A stretch of 36,196 bases of DNA from a filamentous cyanobacterium CCT1 (GTDB lineage Bacteria; Cyanobacteriota; Cyanobacteriia; Phormidesmidales; Phormidesmidaceae), in NCBI GenBank assembly GCA_003017855.1, contig PYER01000031.1, positions 1-36,196 on the forward strand, read 5' to 3'. The position numbers and the translations under genes were made by a program. This document shows, one piece after another, positions 34,638-36,196 of this stretch. Numbering within the stretch: position 1 is the first letter of the stretch; each line of letters begins with the position of its first letter. The notes beneath the pieces are model-generated. The model had not been told where the DNA came from, did not search any database, and saw only the letters and a program-made list of their open reading frames with translations.

Positions 34638-35261
34638 TTAACTTCGCCGGAGCAGAACCGGCTCAGGCCGCAGCGGCTGCATCAGAATGGCGAGAATTTT
34701 GTCGATCTGGTTGATGTAGTACTCGTCTAAATCGATCGCGACCTGAGCGTCGGTGAGGGTGATAAATTTCCAGTTCGTGCCGGTTGTCACGGCTCCGTAG
34801 ATAGTTGCTACGCCAGTCTCAGCCCGTTGATTAAAGATTTGAGCGGCCACCATGGCCGCAAGGCACTGGCCCAGACCAGCAATGATGTTTTCGTTCTTGG
34901 CTTCGACAATGACGGTAACCGGGGCAGTGATGTAGTACTGCTCTGGAGAACGACTCAGAATGTAGTCGCAAAACCCCTTTAGGCCTTTTTCTGGCGCCAC
35001 ATTAAACTCGATACCCGAAAAAAGGCTGACCGAACCATCGGCCTGTCGTCTCACTTCTGCCAGAATAGGCGCAATCAAAAATTCAGAACGGGCCTTTTCG
35101 CTGTTGATGGCGATCGCCAGAGGTCGATTGTCATCCAAATCTCTCTGCAACCGGGTTGAAGGCGGCATTCCAGCCAGTCCTGCAAACAGAGAACGCTGTT
35201 CGTCGATCGCCAGGTCAAAGGCTGAACGCACTGTAGCCAGGGTGAAGTCGCTGTATGCCAT
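34638..35261 (-). CDS. Hypothetical protein with a possible PD-(D/E)XK nuclease-like core
   Basis: The 207-residue protein starts at ATG 35261 (MAYSDFTLATVRSAFDLAI). A candidate nuclease-like core runs from GLKGFCDYILSRSP to VTVIVEAKNEN, with the Asp and E-x-K of the PD-(D/E)XK fold in the correct order and about 20 residues apart. The remainder, including NWKFITLTDAQVAIDLDEYY, is conserved-looking but unassigned. I recall similar cyanobacterial hypotheticals without known function. It lies 29 nt upstream of nothing coding on its strand until the GT2 gene and 72 nt from the giant membrane gene. A nuclease activity is a testable guess. Confidence 0.65.
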   Translation of the reverse strand: MAYSDFTLATVRSAFDLAIDEQRSLFAGLAGMPPSTRLQRDLDDNRPLAIAINSEKARSEFLIAPILAEVRRQADGSVSLFSGIEFNVAPEKGLKGFCDYILSRSPEQYYITAPVTVIVEAKNENIIAGLGQCLAAMVAAQIFNQRAETGVATIYGAVTTGTNWKFITLTDAQVAIDLDEYYINQIDKILAILMQPLRPEPVLLRRS

Positions 35262-35289
35262 CTCGCTTCGCAGAAGGTGTCCTCTGGTT

Positions 35290-36196
35290 CTACTTTACAT
35301 GGGGGTAAATGCGCCCGTGCTGGCCCATTGTAGTGAGCAGGGTGTAAACCGTGTAGAGCCACCCCGCCACAAAAAATATCCCCCGGCTGAGCACCTTGAG
35401 CGGATGCCCGTCCTTATTGCAGGGGGGGCGCCCCAGCACGTGGCAGTCGAACAGGCGGCCATAGAGCCGCAGGTTTTGCCCCAAAGTGAGGTTCTTCAGC
35501 GCCAGCAAAAAGTGGTTGTGGTAGAAGTTCATCTGGTAGCTGAGCGATCGCGTGGTGATGTCGTGGCAGCCGCCGGTTTCCTCGCCCAGGTGCACCAGAT
35601 GGGCCGCTGGGTCGTACCAGATCAGATACGGGGTCTGGCGCAGGTGCAGACAAAAGTCCGATTCTTCCCGCACGGCGCTGCCGTGAAAGCGCTCATCGAA
35701 CCGCAGCCCGTACTGGGTGAACACCTGCCGCCGAAAAGACATATTGCAGCCCCGCGCTGTGAGTACCTGCTGGGGTTTAACGGTATGTACCAGATCGATG
35801 TGGTACCAGGCGATGCCGGGGTCCATTGCCTCTGGGGGCAGGTCTTCGATGACTAAGTCTTTGGCCTCGGCCAGCTTCATGCGATCGAACACCCGCCCCG
35901 CCACGGCCCCCACTTCGGGGCGATCGTAGTTGTGGGCATGGGCCTGGAGAAAACCGGGCGGCAACTCCACATCATCGTCGATGAAGAGTACGATGTCGCC
36001 CTTAGAGTGCTCAATACCGAAATTGCGGGCACCGGGCAGGTTGGCCCAGTCGAGGGGATAGAGTTGAATTTTGCCCGATCGCACCAGATCGTCAAGGTAC
36101 TGGCGTGTCTCCGGTAAATGATCGCGGGTCTGATCCACCACGATCGCCTCAAACTCAGGATAGTCCTGCTCCAGCAGGCTACGGAGGGTGCCGCAG
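35290..36196 (-). CDS. Glycosyltransferase family 2 protein (partial, N-terminus off right edge)
   Basis: The frame is open to the right edge, so the N-terminus and start codon lie outside. The residues present begin GTLRSLLEQDYPEFEAIVVDQ, the usual GT-A N-terminal strand. The DxD metal-binding motif is in VLFIDDDVELP. GARNFGIEHSKGD and the acidic FHGSAVREESDF segment follow. A C-terminal membrane-associated helix is near the end (GIFFVAGWLYTVYTLLTTMG). It would transfer a sugar from a nucleotide donor to a lipid or polysaccharide acceptor; donor and acceptor are unknown. The DDDVELPPGF and EESDF pair resembles the family that includes rhamnosyl/mannosyltransferases of exopolysaccharide pathways. 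Confidence 0.88.
   Translation of the reverse strand, partial: CGTLRSLLEQDYPEFEAIVVDQTRDHLPETRQYLDDLVRSGKIQLYPLDWANLPGARNFGIEHSKGDIVLFIDDDVELPPGFLQAHAHNYDRPEVGAVAGRVFDRMKLAEAKDLVIEDLPPEAMDPGIAWYHIDLVHTVKPQQVLTARGCNMSFRRQVFTQYGLRFDERFHGSAVREESDFCLHLRQTPYLIWYDPAAHLVHLGEETGGCHDITTRSLSYQMNFYHNHFLLALKNLTLGQNLRLYGRLFDCHVLGRPPCNKDGHPLKVLSRGIFFVAGWLYTVYTLLTTMGQHGRIYPHVK

Overview
The window is chromosomal DNA of a cyanobacterium. The evidence is the very frequent HIP1 octamer GCGATCGC, a two-domain proline catabolic enzyme, a class II fructose-bisphosphate aldolase of the Calvin-cycle type, a type IV pilin, HpnH-type hopanoid biosynthesis and several cyanobacteria-typical hypothetical families. The fairly high G+C and the gene content suggest a Leptolyngbya/Nodosilinea-like filamentous lineage, but that placement is inference. 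No CRISPR array, insertion sequence, prophage or rRNA was found. One tRNA gene (Lys, anticodon UUU) is present.

Layout. 1-2049: N-terminal two thirds of an RND (HAE1/AcrB-type) efflux pump on the minus strand, running off the left edge. 2226-3875: a cyclic-peptide-export (SyrD/PvdE-type) ABC transporter. 4090-4369: a small TA-like gene followed by the stump of its nucleotidyltransferase partner. 4355-9137: a divergent lipid locus, with a squalene/phytoene synthase-family gene, a class III aminotransferase (HpnO-like) and a sulfotransferase forming one minus-strand operon, and the radical SAM enzyme HpnH on the plus strand. A perfect 19-bp palindrome lies in the shared intergenic region. 9178-9953: a frameshifted SDR-like gene. 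10197-12468: an 11-bp-phased Pho-box-like array, then pstC and pstA without pstS or pstB. 12587-15789: major pilin PilA and an O-antigen-ligase/TPR membrane protein. 15962-17304: a cyanobacterial membrane protein and a cyclophilin. 17435-20434: the bifunctional proline dehydrogenase/glutamate semialdehyde dehydrogenase. 20677-21253: an antitoxin/MazF pair. 21282-21809: a TPR protein. 21923-23615: a PhnD-like lipoprotein and PhnC-like ATPase with no permease. 23762-25854: an EEP-family hydrolase, SurE and a Uma2 nuclease. 25920-27557: hemB and a small membrane protein. 27721-30598: tRNA-Lys, fba, a coiled-coil protein and an IMPase-family phosphatase. 30612-36196: a giant polytopic membrane protein, a PD-(D/E)XK-like protein and a GT2 glycosyltransferase running off the right edge.

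The strongest candidate for something undescribed is the lipid locus. A sulfotransferase sits 6 nt behind an HpnO-like aminotransferase and is divergent from hpnH, which suggests a sulfated (amino)hopanoid or related triterpenoid. Other items worth a second look are the Pho-box array on a split pst operon, the substrate-binding protein/ATPase pair lacking a permease, the pilin/ligase pair (possible pilin glycosylation), a short reading frame overlapping the start of the cyclic-peptide exporter, and two copies of an AACCCGGTTT hairpin repeat.
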